Of a stretch of DNA of 64,000 nt, positions 47,424-59,699 are shown in pieces. The notes under the pieces were generated by a model. That model did not search any database. It was not told the DNA's origin and saw only the letters and a list, made by a program, of their open reading frames with translations. The position numbers were made by a program, and so were the translations under genes. How positions within the stretch are numbered: the stretch's first letter is position 1; the number at the start of each line of letters is the position of its first letter. Origin of the DNA: Cladophialophora immunda (taxonomy: Eukaryota; Ascomycota; Eurotiomycetes; Chaetothyriales; Herpotrichiellaceae); assembly GCF_000835495.1 (NCBI RefSeq), contig NW_015622541.1, positions 4,216,001 to 4,280,000 of the forward strand, given 5' to 3'.

Positions 47424-48027
47424 TCTTCGAACCAAGCGCTTGTAGAGAAGACGCCCTGTCTGATGATGAAACTGAGCATGTTCGCTTAGCATGCCGTAGC
47501 CTTCGCCACAGGCCGCAGCAATTCAAATTAGTCCAAAGAAATCCGTCCAGAATCCTCCCTTGTATGCGGCACTCTCGCATGTCGACCATAGCGGAGGCTC
47601 GGTTGCTAGTAGTTGATACATAGATCACTGATGGACGCAAGCCAACCAGCGAAATGACCGAACTGAGGGATACCGCCCGTGCAGTAACTCTTCTGAGAAG
47701 CACAAGATTTGCCTCGGCATTGTCCAGTTCTGCAAAGTGGAACTGTGTCGTGCCGGGATAGGTGTGCTGGCAAGCTTCCGGCTAGCTTCAAGTTCTCCAG
47801 ATCCCCCGGAAAGTCAAAAAGGTGCGCCACGGGTGTCGATGTTTGACGGTCCTGACCTAAGTACACTTCGAAATGTGACTGGTAGTTATGATACTGCATT
47901 CCATACCATATATTTGATTTCCGAACCATTTGTTGAACAGTTCTCCTCAGTGTATAATATGTATTCTAATCCCATACTCAGTTCGACAGGGTTTGTCCGT
48001 TTGTCCTTCTCTGGATCCGTCTCAGCT
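47424..48027. other. Intergenic region between convergent genes
   Basis: 600 bp holding the 3' UTRs of the crotonase and P450 genes. Overlapping short frames lack any support. Confidence 0.5.
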
Positions 48028-50355
48028 TCAACCATCCGCAGGGCCGACGGCCTCCAAATGCAGCAGCAGTTTCGCCCCGGCCGGGCCAGCATTGAAAGTA
48101 TCGTACAGCCGCATATCCTCGTCCGTCATGGAAGGATCGATCGTGGCATCAAAACGCAGGAAAAAGGAAGCCGTCAGCAAGTTCAGCTCCATCTCCGCCA
48201 GACTAGTGATATAAAACACAATTTAGTTAGCGAAGATCCAATCATTCTAATTGTGTCGTCGTGGGGAGAGACACGGACTCACTTCATTCCGATACACCGC
48301 CTCGGTCCAACAGAGAAGGGGGTGAACGCCAGCCTGCGTTCCTCGTCATCTTCTTTGGACAGCCATCGGTCTGGATCGAACTTTTCGGCGTCCGGAAATG
48401 CCGAGGCCCAGCGGTGGATGGTGTAGTTCTGAGTGCCAACAATTGTCTGGTAGAATAGTCAGTGCTTGTCAAACGGGGAAACCAGTCACGGGAGAAAAGA
48501 CGCGCCAAGAGAACCTACCCCTTTTGGTAGAGCATGGCCTGCTATTACGACGTCCTCGACCGCTGTGCGCGGAAGCGTAGCGATGATAGTCGGGTAACGG
48601 CGGAGTGTTTCCTTGATCACGGCCTGGAGGTAGGGAAGATTGCTGCATGTCTGTTGTTTGAAGCGATGGTAAAGCAGCGATTAGTGCATCCAATGTATTG
48701 TACGACTTGAACCGGGAATCACCAGTACATACCACATTGTCAGGGACTGCAGATCGATCAGGGAATGCATCCCTCAATTCCTGTTTCAGCTTGTGGACGA
48801 CGTCTGGGTCGCGGAGACTGCCCCAAAGAAGGTAGACAAAGGTGTTGGCCGTGGTGCCGCTGCCTCCAAACCTGCCATTGGGTCGTATCAATCAGCACTG
48901 AGCAGACTTTCTCTCATGATGCCTGGAATTAGAAGAATCTTTCTCACATGCCGCCCATACACTCCTCCGCCAGTTCCGAGTCGTTCAAGGGTCGTCCTAA
49001 GTAGGCGTCCTCGTTGCTGAGGACGTTGCTGAGAAACGTGGTCTTCGTACCGTTGACGCGAACTTGGCCAACGACATTCATAGCAATCTGTAATCGGATG
49101 ATGTTGGTCACACGCCGTCCGCGGAGAAGGTAGATATGTACGAGCAGAGTAGCTTTGCGAGGGCTGGAGGGAAATGACGAACCTCTTTCCACGTCTGCAC
49201 ATCTCGAAAATATCCGCCTACTCGCCCCGGCACATATGGTCCCCACAGTTCTAGCTGGGGCATAAATTCTTTCTGGCGAACCATCAGCAGACGGACTCGT
49301 TACTCTCTTCTCTATATCTCGTTTGCTCTCCTCCAGGCATCTGGGAAAATGACTTACGTAGATAAATGTCGGACGCCATGCGCGTATGTACTTCATGATA
49401 GGATCGGCTTTGCCCTTTTTGACTGAGGCGGGATCTTCGTCGAACATCAGATGGTCTGCGGGAGATGTCTTCTGGTGAGCCTGAGATCTCCTTGCCGGGT
49501 TCCGATCCTTGCTTGGGAGCACTCACACACAGTGTCGAAACCCAGCCAATGCGTCCATGGGTACACATTTATGGGTTTGTCAGTTGTGCGACTCAGCCGT
49601 TCCCACTGATCCAAGAGCGTTTGGATCTTGGAGGCGAGGTTGGGCTCGAATTGATTGATCGCGGCCTGGGAGAAGCCACGGGCCAATAGCTTCCGACGTT
49701 GATTATGGGCCTCAGCATTCCTTTGAGAGTCAACGCTGGACCATCGTGTATCGTCACACATATGATAAAAGAGGGAGTGAGAGATGGGAGGGCAAAGGCA
49801 TTACCGGAAGCTGAATAGATGATTCTCATGAAAAATTCTCTTGGCTCGCTATGGTGACCAGATGATCAGTACTTGACAATTCAGATCCTCTGGTGGTGGT
49901 CGCAGGCCGGTGATGTGGGTGTGCTCACGTAGAAAGTCTCCTCTTTCACAAAACTCTTCGAGGTGTAGATGTCTCGGACAGCCGCTGGATTTGCAAAGGA
50001 GAGTTCATTTGGTCCAACTCGCACGATAGGTCCTGCCGTCCATGGTCAGCCCTCTGGATATTCCTTACCCGGCAGGAATCAGTCCGCAAGACGAGGGGCC
50101 GGTACTACCGTATCGTTCGTGAGCGGCATGAATACGCTCAGACTTGCATCCGTGGAAATTGCCAATCCGACTCCATACCCGGGAAATGCGAGCAAGAAAA
50201 GGGCCGGGATATCGACGAAGAGGATGGAAAAACAGGTTGTAGGTAATAGTCGCAAGGACGTAGAGTGCAGAACACGCAGAGAGGCCAAGAAACAGCAGCC
50301 ACAGCCGTCTCGAGGACCCTGGTTGGGATATGGTTGGCGCATCGCCTAGTGCCAT
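48028..50355 (-). CDS. Cytochrome P450 monooxygenase
   Basis: Eleven exons (minus strand): 50109-50355, 49929-50032, 49805-49848, 49527-49735, 49358-49455, 49183-49272, 48948-49087, 48733-48871, 48519-48650, 48283-48446 and 48028-48202. All phases agree and give 513 residues, the usual P450 size. Residues ~18-42 form an N-terminal membrane anchor followed by FFHPLRRYPGPF. The I-helix is GGMFGGSGTTANT, the K-helix ExxR lies in KETLRRYP, then FDPDRWL, and the haem loop is FTPFSVGPRRCIGMN with Cys ~452. Exon 4 may instead start at 49720, removing five residues and giving SFRNAEAH, which fits the family spacing better (508 residues). It is an ER-membrane oxygenase of unknown substrate. Neighbouring oxygenase, hydrolase, transporter and regulators suggest a shared pathway. 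Confidence 0.92.
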
Positions 50356-51223
50356 GGTGACGGTCGTGATCAGAGGGTTTTGCGCATGGTAGTACCATTC
50401 ATTCCCTCTTAATTTATTGGCAACTCGCAGACACTTGCAAATATACTCTGCACAGTCCAGGTTTTCTTGAACTTGGATTATGCATCAATCCAGTCGGGAT
50501 TGTCCTGTCGGGATCTAGGATGGCTCCCAAAATGCGGGGGTTCGGAAGAGGCTGACTGTGGCGGAGGCGGGAGCAAAGGCGGAAGCGGAAGCGGGCAAGG
50601 CTGATGATCGTGCGAGTCTATTCAATAGGTCGGTACCATCGGGCGTTGAGGTGATTGGATAGGGAATGAGGGGAAATGTATGGTGCAATGGCCGATACCA
50701 ACTGTTCAATATGTTCGCCGAATACCAGCATCAAGGGTTAGCCGCACTAGCGGTCGAGACCAGGTTGGCGGCTGGATGGATAGCGTGCTAAGTTGCGGTT
50801 CTCTCTTCCGCACTTCTACCATGCATAGAGCACTCTTGGGTGTGAGGGACACGGGTGGTCTGCCTCAAATATACCCATCAGACGATTACTATACGGCTTC
50901 GCCGCAGGCATCGTGCACACGCAGGATCCCATTCCTCAAAGAAACCGCCCACGACAGAATTTCGTCACTCCTTGGGCTGTCCCAAGACCACTACGGTGTT
51001 CGAATTCCGCATCTCAAACTCCTGTAACCGGAACATCTCAGAGCCAATGATGCCGGAACATAAACGGCTGGGACTCGTACTCACTCGTCGACGGTGAAAT
51101 GCGAACTGACCGCACTGGGCGAGCTTGATGCGTCGAAAACCAGTGATCTGTGCAAATCAGCGAGTAATCGCTCGTCCAGAACAGCCGTAAACATGTTGCA
51201 CTGGAAACGGAATATATATACTT
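50356..51223. other. Intergenic region, P450 promoter
   Basis: 870 bp between the P450 start and the 3' end of the Zn2Cys6 regulator, both on the minus strand. No supported frame. No obvious regulator palindrome stands out here by eye. Confidence 0.45.
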
Positions 51224-54067
51224 TCAAAGGTCAAGAAAATCCAAGTTAGTCGCGAAGTCGTTCAACAACCAGTCTGCAGAAAAGGAGTTCCCGCGAGACT
51301 TGTCCTGCGCGATACCTTCGGAGAAGCTCCCGGCTACCGACCCGGACTGATTGAGAAGTTCAACATCAACGCTATATGGGTTGGCTGCCACAGGCGCCAT
51401 GGTCGCTGTGAGTGGTTGGTTAGTACTGTGAACGGCGAACACTGTAAAGCACGAGATCAGAATAACTTACTTCGCGTCAGCAGAGACGAGACCCTGTCGT
51501 CTAAAGTACGGAGAAGTTGTTGTCCTCTTGTAGCAGATTGACTCTGAGATCTATGGTACTCCAGAATGGCCTGGCTTTTGGTCCATGATTCCTCAAACCT
51601 GGACGAGTTGCTTGCCCCGTGCAAAGAGGTACACAGCTTTGCGGCAATCAAGACGGTTGTCGATGTTAATGTGACTGGTTTTCCGTCTCAGCAACCTCGA
51701 ATAATGAAATGAGGGGTGGACAGAAGCAAATGCCATGGGGACACATCATACAGTAGACCATATACCAGCAAGCAGATCGATAAACCGTGTTTAATCTCTG
51801 GTGGAGAAATTCAATCATCTCGTGAGCCGTGGCTACGCATGCCTTGGACATCTGTACGCCCATATCTTGCAATAAAGCCGTACGGAAAATGGTCTGACCA
51901 TCCTCCACTCGACCGAACTCCGTCCGCATAAGACACAGCAGAACTGGACGTAGTAGGAGAATTCGTGCATGTAAGAATCTGATGTGGTTAGAAGTCCACT
52001 CCAGAGAGATGTTCGTGAGAGACCAAAAGCTTGACTGAACGGACGTACCGAACATGGAGCACGTTGGCTTGCAATGTAGCCGAGTCGGTAGTGAGAGGAA
52101 ACCGCTGGCTCGGGTTCAAAAATAAGGGCAGATCTCGTTGGAAATCGCTGAGACGCACATCCAGTTCAACCACCTTGGTGAGATCAGGTACATTCGTTGG
52201 AGTGCCATTGTGTTCCCGTACACGCACTGGCGCGGTGACTCCTGCGTATAGGCCCGATAGGATATCCTCGAGGATTCTGAAAAGATGTAACGAGTATACA
52301 AAACAGCCGTAGGGAGGGACGCAATCGATACCGAGGTCTCGACCATATTCCACATCATCTTCTTCGTCCGACAGAGCCGGCATGGTGATGGGCGAGTGGC
52401 TTGGAATCATGAAAGGCCGACCTAAGGTCATTGACACGAGCCTGTAAATTTCAAAAAAGTCATTCTCGATCACGCAGATGGCATTTTCGTCCCATACCGA
52501 TCTAAAGTCAGGCAGCAGCCCCAAACTCGCAATCTCATCTGGCGGCCCACGTCAGCTCCGGCCCAGTCTTGGGTTGGCGTCGAAGATGGTCCCTCATTCA
52601 AATGTAATCCCAGGCCCTGAGCAGCCCGAATAGCCAAGCCGACGACATTCCAGCATTGAGCGGCATGATTTGTGGATTGCAGGTAGATACCGGTCAACAC
52701 AAGTGTCTGGACGGCGGCAAAGGAACTCGCATCCAGGGCATCCAGTGCCAGTAGGCGTCTGGCTCTTTGAAAGAAATCATCAGATGCCCGCGCTCTCTGG
52801 ACAGGAGAAAAATCCTTGTTGAATTGCGCTCCTAGGGCCATGACGATGTTCACCATGCAATACGAATTTGAGTCTTCATCTTCTTGGCCGCCTTCGCTGT
52901 TCGCCGGTGTAGTGTGTCTTACCCAGAGCGCGTCATAGGCTTCGAGGAAGGAGCTTTTGTGCAGGACAGGGAAAAGTGGATGAACCACGTCCCAAAAGCA
53001 CTCTATGAGACTGTTGGCTAGTCTCTTCCCGGGTAGGACGAGTCCTCCTTCATTGAGTCCTATGGTACCATCATTAGTGGTGCGGAAAACCTTGGTTGGT
53101 CTACAATTGGAAAGCGAATCGGGTTGCTGGATCAAGTTCACTTCGACGCCGTTCTGATCGCTTTGCTCCGCTGTTTGAATGACGCTGTCAACGAATGCGA
53201 CCGTTGAGGAACTGCCATAGAACCCACTGCCATCCAACCTTGCCGTGGAAATTACCGCCATAGCATCTGTGCTGTAAACGCTCCCCATGTCTGAGAGGGA
53301 TCCTGTAGAGGGAGACCGGACACATGAAAGGCGGAGTAGGGGCCCACGAGAGATTTGGGGTCTGCCTTCGGCCAACGGACGGCTCACAGGCATGTTCGAT
53401 GCTGAGAGGCCTGGATATGGTTAGTGAGACTGTGTTCCGAGACGGTTCCGTCTCGGAACCAGAAGCGATAGACGGTTATACCTACCCTTCGACTGAGCTG
53501 TCAAGTCAATTGGCACAGGTCCAGGTCCGTCTAATTGAATGGGCTCAACTTCTAGCCTAAGACGCTTCGAGGGTTTCTGCAACTGTGATCAGTGTGACAT
53601 GAAGCTTTGGAGACTGAGTGGCATGATATCCTGTCGAATAGTTCACTAGGGCTAACCTTTGTCGTAAATGGCTCGGCTGGTATAGGCTCGGGATGTGTTC
53701 GAGCAGCAGCTTCAAAGTCAGGTCGAGGGAATTGGAGGAGGCCCGTAGAGCTGATCCTTCAAGGTGTTAGTTCCACATAGTGATCGAGAGCGTTTTCGTA
53801 CGGTTTTCCTGTCGCTGTTTTTTCGGGGTACTGGCACTTCCAGGCACCAGTTCTCTTTCTGCACGGCGTACAGGACGGCCAAATACCATCACATCGCTTC
53901 TTCCTTTTTCGGCAGGGGTCACAGGCCAGGAAGACCTTGCGACGTTTTGGCGGCTGCGATAATACCTCATGCTGACCCGATTCTTGTCTGGCGGAAGGAG
54001 GAGAAATTTCCGGGCATGGCTCGAAAGCGCCGCCATCGCCAAGCGCAGGTGAATTACCTAGATTCAT
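51224..54067 (-). CDS. Zn2Cys6 transcription factor with fungal_trans-type middle region
   Basis: Eight exons (minus): 53802-54067, 53657-53756, 53486-53582, 52498-53410, 52049-52441, 51752-51978, 51471-51674 and 51224-51405, giving 793 residues with all phases consistent. The zinc cluster is C49-x2-C52-x6-C59-x6-C66-x2-C69-x8-C78 after a basic KRRK. The middle region has the hallmark of the fungal_trans domain: FPVLHKSSFLEAY, then RVWGCCLTLDR joined by splicing to LVSMTLGRPF. The first intron is only 45 bp (GTACGA donor, ACTAAC branch, TTGAAG acceptor) and removes an in-frame TGA. The last intron has a perfect TACTAAC branch. The intron between exons 3 and 4 holds a perfect 12-bp-arm palindrome (53434-53459). 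Placed between the P450 and the secreted-protein gene, it is a candidate pathway regulator; this is inference. Confidence 0.9.
53434..53459. promoter_or_regulatory. Perfect palindrome inside an intron of the Zn2Cys6 gene
   Basis: Arms GTTCCGAGACGG and CCGTCTCGGAAC separated by TT. The centre reads CGG-TT-CCG, the inverted-triplet layout bound by dimeric Zn2Cys6 proteins. It lies between exons 3 and 4 of the regulator. It could be an operator or an RNA hairpin near the splice acceptor; neither is proven. Confidence 0.5.
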
Positions 54068-55175
54068 GTATACTGGATGGTTATGTATGTGGCCGTAATC
54101 TCAATGCCACGGAAGGGGAGAACTGATGAAGTCGTAGACCAGTTCTGCAGCCTCGTACTTGGAGCTGGGCTGACACTGCCCACACCCCCACCCTTCTTAC
54201 GGGTACAAAGCCGAGTCTCGGCTGCGGGGGTGGTAACTAATAATGCGGAAGTCTTTCTTCTCATCTCGCTATGTATATAATCACAAAGTCAGGACATTTC
54301 AATTTCCCCATAGTTCTTGTGTGGTCAATGGGCAAATGTGATGTCTAACAATATCTCGTCCACACTCGGTCATGCAGATTAATATGTCCAAGGACCTTTC
54401 TGACTTCGAGCAAATACGACCAATACGTCCCACGTTGACGTTGTGCTAGATCGTCGGCTGACTGGCCACCATGCCGAAGCGAAGTAACCCGTACCGTTAG
54501 AACTTCCCACCAGCCGGGCCGGCACTTACTTCATGCTCCAAACTGTGTAGCCTTGCAAGAGCGCCCCCCCTCGAGTCAAACCCACTTGAACGCTGGGCGC
54601 CGCATATTAATTACCGCGCCCCCTTTCGAGCCTGATCCACTGTTTATTCCTCCAGCACCCAGCTGGACACAAATACTTGGGGACTATTTGTGTACCATGT
54701 GGCTTGACTGACTAATCGAGAGACGCTCTCAGAGCGGAAAGGAGGTCCTTCCGTTTTGGGGGGCCACTGACTAATCTTAGGTGCCTGCCAAGTGCCTAGC
54801 AGAGGGCCGGCTCGCTGGTGAATGGGTACTTTTATACAGATTCATGTCGCAGTCATCCGATGGCTACACAAACGCAACAGTGAGTGACTCAATCGTCCGA
54901 AATGGGTATGATCTTGATACTGAGTCTAGTAGCTTATGTGTCGTTTGGTTACCGTAGATTCTAGTTGGCGCTGCGCCACGCTGTAGAGCGCTTTCTCTCA
55001 TTTTTCAGCATTGGTAAGTACTGAGATACTTTACTCGGGATCTCTATAAAGTCAAGGGATCATCCCCTTCGATCTTCAAGTCGTACACCCATCATTTACA
55101 AGTCCTACTACTTCGATCCATTCCATCGCTTTCTAGTGCTCTGAAAGCTAAAGACCACTTCGAACTACATTCAAC
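54068..55175. other. Divergent intergenic region between regulator and secreted-protein genes
   Basis: 1.1 kb with the 5' ends of both neighbours. It contains a CT/T-rich normal-composition promoter-like stretch upstream of 55176 with TATAAA-like TATAAAG near 55046. No coding support. Confidence 0.5.
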
Positions 55176-55595
55176 ATGAGATCTTCAATACTCATTGCTG
55201 CGCTTTCCACCCTGGCCACCCGAACCATCGCTGCAAACATCGTCCTCGGCCATGCGCCCAGTTCAATCGACCATTTCACACCTTTCCAAGTGGCCTGGAT
55301 CTCCGGCGAAGACCCCTGCTCAGAAGCGGTTCATATCGCGCCCAATGATGACAACCCGTGCGGGATAAGATTCAGTCTCCACCAATTCCACGACCTACAT
55401 TTTGAGGGATGCGGTGGGCCTCTGTGAGTTCAATTATCTGCCGAATACAGTATAAGTGCTAACGTGACGGATGCCAGGGAGATCTGGCAGTCTGACACTC
55501 TTATAGGTGGCTGCATTGATGCACCGAAGGAGATTGGTTGCGGCATCTTCACTAATTCCAAATACTTGGGAGAGTTTTTGTGCGCCTTTAAATGA
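55176..55595 (+). CDS. Small secreted cysteine-rich protein
   Basis: Two exons, 55176-55423 and 55478-55595 (54-bp intron, GTGAGT donor, GCTAAC branch, CCAG acceptor), encode 121 residues. Residues 1-19 (MRSSILIAALSTLATRTIA) form a typical signal peptide with AxA-like cleavage before ANIV. The mature part of ~102 residues holds six cysteines (in EDPC, NPC, EGC, GGC, IGC, FLC), enough for three disulfides, and ends LCAFK. No enzyme domain is recognised. Size, signal peptide and cysteine count match the profile of secreted fungal proteins with effector-like or antimicrobial roles, but no family can be named. It is transcribed divergently from the Zn2Cys6 gene, so co-regulation is possible. Confidence 0.82.
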
Positions 55596-57297
55596 TGCTA
55601 AAAGCCTGGATTTTGGGGCGCTGAGCGGCGGTACTTGTTGGTTCTATTGTCACGTTTAGGGTATACACAGGGATAGGCGAGGTGATAGGATACTATCCCG
55701 AGCTAGAAGGAAGGTTATGCGTGGGTCGCCAGCAGCTGGAGATGATCTTGTAGGAGTGGAGAGTTGACGAGAAGCACTCTTCCCGTGTCGTCTATCCTGG
55801 AAACTGTCTACTTCTACAACTCTTACTGAAGAGCCCGCCTGCAACCGTTCGTCCTTGTCGTTGTCCGAAACATATCACCCTTCATTGTAGTACAACTTCA
55901 ACTGTACAAGCACTGTATTGCCTTGCCTCCTAGTAAATGTCGACGCATACTATGCTGGCAAGGCCTTTGGTCTCCACGGATTCACCTTTCTGACGTCTAA
56001 GAACCACCGGAAACTCACGTTCAAACCATCACGAAGAGGGTGCGGCACCATCATACCTTAGAAGTAGGTTCTCGGGTATTTTTGGATTTTGCAATGGTCA
56101 CTACCTGCCCATAGATGGATAAACGCACGTCGCCCCTATGACAGACGCAACCCCCTCTCATGCTTCGAGTTTTTTTAGCGGCTGGCTGTCAAGGGATACC
56201 TGACACTTCTTCCCTTATCTTCTCCTATCTCTCAATCCACCTATCCTCTGGGTCGATTCTTCACAAATTTTTGGATGTGACACTGTCTATAACACAGCCA
56301 ATAACACATCAACCGAGCCCGTAACACTAGGCGTGTCGTCTACAGGTGTGAATAGATAGCATGAGGGTCTGCCGGAGCGTTCAAGAACATTGACCAAGGA
56401 GAAATAGAGACCTTGGACACAACTAGCACTCTATTCTCTGCTTGGAGCAAAAGCTGAACTAACCTGCCGCTGAATCAAAACCACTGCCAGCCATGCCGCA
56501 GTAAAATGCCCTGCACATCCACGCGACTATAACAAGGGCTAACTAATAACTATATTCGGGTCTATATTGCTCTGCCTAGCCTTCCATCCTTCTAATCCCT
56601 ATAGTCCTTGTCACGTGCCTATACCACCGACAGTCGACCAAGGGCCTTGCATGACCTTGCTCTTCCTCTCCCTGTCCAAACTCTTCAAGGCGTGTTCGTA
56701 ATACGTTAGCGCTTGTCCAAGGCGTGTTTCTCGCCTGCCTCGCTCCGATATCCAGTGACCTGGGTCAAGTTCGGGATGGCTTCCACACGATTTGCTCATG
56801 CCGCTACGTGAACTCTTTCCATCGGGACCCACTCCGACGACGTCGGCTTCCACCCGTCGAATGTGCACATCAGTTTTTCTTTTCCCACCCGGCTGGCTTG
56901 GGATTGCTCCAATTTTCCCTGCAATTTTCCTCTTCCTCAACAACCACAGCTCGCACCTTTGGCGATAAGGTCAAATATTTGTCACCGAAGGACATCTTCG
57001 GCTTGCTGCCGGACTTTTGGTGGAATTCATTGGGTCCCTACGGAGATGCTAGTCTAGATCCCCATGGGGGTGGGTATAGCGGGGTGGCCTAGGCGTGGAG
57101 CGACTAAGATCCCTTGGAGCAGTGCTCTTTCAGTGAGATCCAAAGCATTCTGTGCTTGCGTGGCTTTCACACGGGGGTTCCAGACTCAAACTTGTTGCTG
57201 GGAATACTTCCTGAGATCTCCAAAGAGAAAAGTGATATAGCCGCCACCCTTGTCGTCTTGTTTTCGGACATCAATCACCTTCTACCTCTGCAACAAA
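55596..57297. other. Intergenic region
   Basis: 1.7 kb upstream of the MFS gene. Overlapping frames on both strands around 56611-57092 show no recognisable protein or shared codon bias. No tRNA-like or repeat structure seen. AT-rich degradation is absent. Confidence 0.5.
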
Positions 57298-59007
57298 ATG
57301 TCCAAGAGCGAAACACTTACTGTTATCGACATGGCTGACGAAGGAAATAATGCTGAGTCGAGCACTCCTAAGGACGGATTCTTCCGTCATTATCGTGCCT
57401 TCCTCTACTGCGGGCTTGTCTGCATTGGAGGGTTTCAACTTGGTAAGTGTTTGCCATGGTGGACACTAGAATTGGCCTAACGACGACAGGTCTCGACCTT
57501 GGAGCCATTGCCGGCTTCCAGGCTATGCCAGGATTTCTCATGATATTCGGATATCGGTCAGACACCTCAGCTCTCGGATGGAACATCGACCCCACTGTTC
57601 AGCAACTCATAAGTTCGCTGATGCTGATCGGCTGTTTTGTCTCCTGCCTGCTTGTTGGTCCGATGGGAACCTATCTCGGCAGAAGATGGATCCTCTTCAT
57701 CGGTTGTTGCATCAACCACGTCGGTGTCATTCTGATGATAGTTGCGAAAAACGTCGGCACGCTCTATGCTGGTCGAATCGTTATCGGCCTCTCGGTGGGA
57801 ATCCTGGACGTCATTCCGCAGCTCTACATTCATGAGTGTGCCCCGGCAACGCAGCGAGGATCACTCTTGGGCGGCTTCAATGTCCTCGTCAGTATCGGAC
57901 TGCTCATCGGATCCATTGTCGACAATTACACTTCCACGATCATGAGCAGGAGGGCGTATATCATCCCGTTATGCATCTTTTTCATCATGCCATGCGTCTT
58001 GTTGGCTGCATTACCATTCATGCCGGAAACTCCGAGGTGGCTCGTCGAGCACAACCGCCGGGATCAGGCCAAAAAGGCCTTAGCCCGGCTGCGCCATAAG
58101 AACACCAGCCCTCAGTCACTCGAAGCGGAAATGCAGGAGATGGTGCTATCTTTCGAGGCTGAGCAGTCGTCGCTCGGTGGCAAAGTTGCCGTATTCGACT
58201 GCTTCCGCAAAACGAACCTGCGCCGAACGCTACTTTCGGTGGCCCTGATGTCCTGCCTCACCGGTTCTGGCGCTGTATTCGTCTTGGTCTACGGCACCTA
58301 CTTCTTCGCTATTGCGGGCCAGACTAATGCTTTCGCCGAGAGCGTCGGTATGACAGCTGCTGGCCTCATTGCAACCATCTTCTCAATGTGGCTGATCACT
58401 CGCATTGGACGACGCACCATTTTGTTGATCGGTTTTGCAGCTCAAGCTATATGCATGATCATTGTGGCCGCAGTGTTCCAGCATCTGTCGACCAGTACCA
58501 CTGGTGGCAAGGTGCTAGTCGCGTTTACGATCATCTACCTTTTCTTCTACAACATGTGTATTGCGCCGTACCTATACCTCTGCGCCGGCGAGATTCCAAC
58601 CCAGCGACTACGTGGATACACCTTGGGGTTGTCTATCGGCGTTTCGTTCGCGTGGAACTGGGTTGCGACATTTACTGCGCCGTATTTCCTGAATCCGGAG
58701 GAACTGAACTGGGTGAGTCGAGACCCTTCGGACTCGCGATTGGACAAGGCTAACATCGATACAGAGCGGCAAATACGGCTATATTTGGTTTGCCTCCAAC
58801 ATCATCATTCTGATTTTTGTCTATTTCTTGGTACCAGAGACCAAGGATCGTTCTCTCGAAGAGATAGACGAGATGTTTGAAGAGAAGCTCAGTGCACACA
58901 AATTCAAAAGTTACAAGTGCACACGTACTCGGGCTGCCCAAATAATCGAGGTGCAGGTGGCTGAGGACAAGCAACTAGAGGCAAGCAATCATGTCGAGTC
59001 GATTTGA
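57298..59007 (+). CDS. Major facilitator superfamily sugar-porter-type transporter
   Basis: Three exons, 57298-57442, 57490-58712 and 58765-59007 (introns of 47 and 52 bp), give 536 residues. Twelve hydrophobic segments are discernible. Sugar-porter signatures are present: GRRW after TM2, PETPRWLVEHNR before the central loop, RIGRRT in the second half, and PETKDRSLEEIDEMFE after TM12. These proteins import sugars, quinate and related small molecules with protons across the plasma membrane. The start was placed at ATG 57298 (CAAAATGTCC), just before a hydrophilic N-terminus; an upstream in-frame ATG exists at 57250. The second splice joins ELNW to SGKYGYIWFASN, as in the family. The substrate is unknown; an importer next to catabolic-type enzymes is suggestive. 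Confidence 0.92.
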
Positions 59008-59699
59008 GAACAGCTGCGACTTTGACAGCTCGACACCAGGGAATCTGGGACGGGAAAGGAGTGTTCGGTGGAGGAAATATGTAGCTGGAACAGCTCAGTT
59101 GGTATTCAGTAATGGTTTGTCTCGAGTCACTTGGACGGGACACCCAGCCTCACTGGAAGGATATGAGGATTTCGTCCTTCATTACTGGTTTTCGCCACAT
59201 CATGGATAGTACGCGAACAGCAAGAGGAGGGTTAGACTCAGCTGATGCCTAAACGCTCTCGAGTCGTGCCCCTCGCTAAATGATTTAGAATCAAGCTCGG
59301 GGCGTCCACACCATTTTCCACATTCTCCGAAAGGAGTGCTCGTAACATTGGCTTGAGGACTTGGATGGCTCCCCGCAACTACCTACATTGTGTTCGGCGG
59401 AGACGTGTTCGAGGCTGGAATGCCCCCATGAATTCATAGTCTTAGTTTCTGGAAGTGGACACCGACCCAGAAGCTTAGAGTATTCCACAATCTACATATA
59501 CCATTGTTGCTGGGACTGTTTTGCTGTTCGAAGATAACAGACTTCTTCAACAGAGTTTTGGTCCTCTCCCATCATCCACACTCATCACTCTCGGATCGTA
59601 CGAAACGCTACACAAGTGTGGTTTGAATCTGCCCCCGGGTGAAACAGCTGCCCTTCCTCACTGGTTACCTCTAGCTATCAACATTCATAATTGCTGAAA
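59008..59699. other. Intergenic region, promoter of the FAD monooxygenase
   Basis: 690 bp between two same-strand genes. No supported gene or repeat. Confidence 0.5.

Noticed and set aside
56611..57092. Opposed 110- and 122-codon frames upstream of the MFS gene
   Set aside because: They overlap on opposite strands, neither shows a family or splice-supported continuation, and the region is more likely promoter and 5' UTR.
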